From the NCBI GenBank assembly GCA_014360395.1, contig JACIXM010000088.1, positions 1-14,288 on the forward strand: 14,288 nt of DNA, written 5' to 3'. The translations under genes and the position numbers were made by a program. The notes beneath the pieces are model-generated. The model saw only the letters and a list, made by a program, of their open reading frames with translations, ran no database searches and was not told the DNA's origin. The first letter of the stretch is position 1. The number at the start of each line of letters is the position of its first letter. Shown one piece after another: positions 13,492 to 14,288 of the stretch. The stretch is from Actinotalea sp. (GTDB lineage Bacteria; Actinomycetota; Actinomycetes; Actinomycetales; Cellulomonadaceae).

Positions 13492-14288
13492 GTGGCGGCG
13501 CCCGACCGGGGCGACGTCGTCGCCGTCCTGCACCGGATCGCCTTCCTGCTCGAGCGCAAGCAGGAGTCCGCCTACCGCTCGCGCGCGTACCGCGGGGCCG
13601 GCGACACGCTGCGCGGCCTCGACGACGACGCCTGGCGCACCCACGTGCAGGACGGCCGGTGGCAGGACCTGCCGGGCATCGGGGACCGCACGGCCGGGGT
13701 CATCGCCACCGTCCTGGCGGGGGAGGAGCCCCGGACGCTCACCCAGCTCGAGACCGAGCTCGCCGAGCGGAACCGCGCGGCGACCCCCGCGGGCCAGGAG
13801 CTGCGGGACCGGCTGCGCGGCGACCTGCACGCGCACACCGACGCCAGCGACGGCTCGGCCTCCCTCGCCGACATGGCGCTCGCGGCGATCGAGATCGGCC
13901 ACGAGTACCAGGCGATCACCGACCACTCGCCGCGGCTGACCGTCGCCAACGGCCTGTCGCCGGCGCGGCTGCGTACGCAGCTCGACCGCGTCGAGGCGCT
14001 CAACCGCTCGCTCGCCGGAGCCGCACCGCGCCCCTTCCGGGTGCTGTCCGGGATCGAGGTGGACGTCCTCGACGACGGCGCGCTGGACCAGGAGCCGGAG
14101 CTGCTGCGCCGCCTCGACGTCGTCGTCGCCTCGGTGCACTCCCAGCTCCGGATGGAGCGCGAGGCGATGACCCGGCGGATGGTCGCCGCCGTCCGGCAGC
14201 CCTGGACCGACGTCCTGGGGCACTGCACGGGCCAGCGCGTGGTCGGCCGGCCCCGGCCGCCCAGCGAGTTCGACCCGCACGCCGTCTT
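13492..14288 (+). CDS. HhH + PHP-domain protein (PolX-like without visible polymerase), truncated at right edge
   Basis: At least 265 residues are present and the frame is open at the window edge. The GTG at 13492 directly follows the ku stop codon, so translation is probably coupled. The N-terminal part (about 1-90) reads VLHRIAFLLERKQESAYRSRAYRGAGDTL then DLPGIGDRTAGVI (LPGIG at 60-64), like the helix-hairpin-helix end of family X polymerases. The PHP metallohydrolase domain has DLHAHTDASDG (111-121), ITDHS with Asp144 and His145, GIEVDV with Glu189, VASVHSQ with His216, and GHCTGQR with His244. In PolX enzymes this domain is a 3'-5' exonuclease or phosphoesterase. The catalytic polymerase region between HhH and PHP is missing: only about 35 residues separate them. 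Function here (DNA nuclease versus histidinol-phosphatase-like) is inferred; context with ku favours DNA repair. Confidence 0.85.
   Translation, partial: MAAPDRGDVVAVLHRIAFLLERKQESAYRSRAYRGAGDTLRGLDDDAWRTHVQDGRWQDLPGIGDRTAGVIATVLAGEEPRTLTQLETELAERNRAATPAGQELRDRLRGDLHAHTDASDGSASLADMALAAIEIGHEYQAITDHSPRLTVANGLSPARLRTQLDRVEALNRSLAGAAPRPFRVLSGIEVDVLDDGALDQEPELLRRLDVVVASVHSQLRMEREAMTRRMVAAVRQPWTDVLGHCTGQRVVGRPRPPSEFDPHAV

Noticed and set aside
12367..14280. Long minus-strand open frame across ku and the PHP gene
   Set aside because: Antisense to two genes with clear motifs; no recognisable domain in its translation.

Overview
The window reads as chromosomal DNA of a very GC-rich actinobacterium. 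Coding sequence covers almost all of it, third codon positions are nearly all G or C, and the proteins resemble mycobacterial and other actinobacterial families: polyphosphate glucokinase, a MetAP1c-like methionine aminopeptidase with an N-terminal extension, a glnA2-glnE pair, and a Ku/LigD repair locus. A Cellulomonas-like member of the Micrococcales is my best guess from overall style; this is inference, not a database match. I see no rRNA, tRNA, transposase, phage gene or CRISPR array.

Left part (1-4574). A leftward operon runs map > ppgK > a metallo-beta-lactamase-fold gene cut by the window edge, with overlapping start and stop codons. The last gene appears to carry a small frameshifting deletion. 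A small acidic, aromatic-rich protein diverges from map. A second leftward operon, nadE > panB, joins NAD synthesis to the first committed step of pantothenate (CoA) synthesis through an ATGA overlap. The small gene and panB converge on a short palindrome that contains both stop codons.

Middle (4575-10198). A rightward series holds a type I glutamine synthetase of the GlnA2 kind, glnE (the two-domain adenylyltransferase/deadenylylase) joined by a GTGA overlap, a small CoA-binding-domain protein, and a stand-alone Lon substrate-binding-domain protein. The synthetase has Trp where the adenylylated Tyr of regulated synthetases would be, so GlnE probably acts on another synthetase elsewhere in the genome.

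Intergenic 10199-10449. This is the largest gene-free stretch. It holds a nested, symmetric four-copy inverted repeat centred near 10288, lying between two convergent transcription units.

Right part (10450-14288). This is a non-homologous end-joining locus. Leftward are an ATP-dependent DNA ligase and, overlapping it by GTGA, a LigD-type primase-polymerase, encoded as two proteins and without the LigD phosphoesterase domain. Rightward is ku with a long Lys/Arg-rich tail, followed directly (TGA then GTG) by a helix-hairpin-helix plus PHP-domain protein of PolX type that runs off the window. The PHP protein is a candidate for the end-cleaning nuclease that the split LigD lacks.

A shared feature is a -10-like hexamer 6 or 7 bases before the start codon of six genes (map, nadE, glnA2, the CoA-binding gene, the Lon-domain gene and the ligase). 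This suggests widespread leaderless transcription, in contrast to ku and the small SPOR-like gene, which have clear Shine-Dalgarno sequences. Most of the window is ordinary conserved metabolism. The parts most worth a second look are the nested repeat, the repair locus architecture and the broken gene at the left edge.
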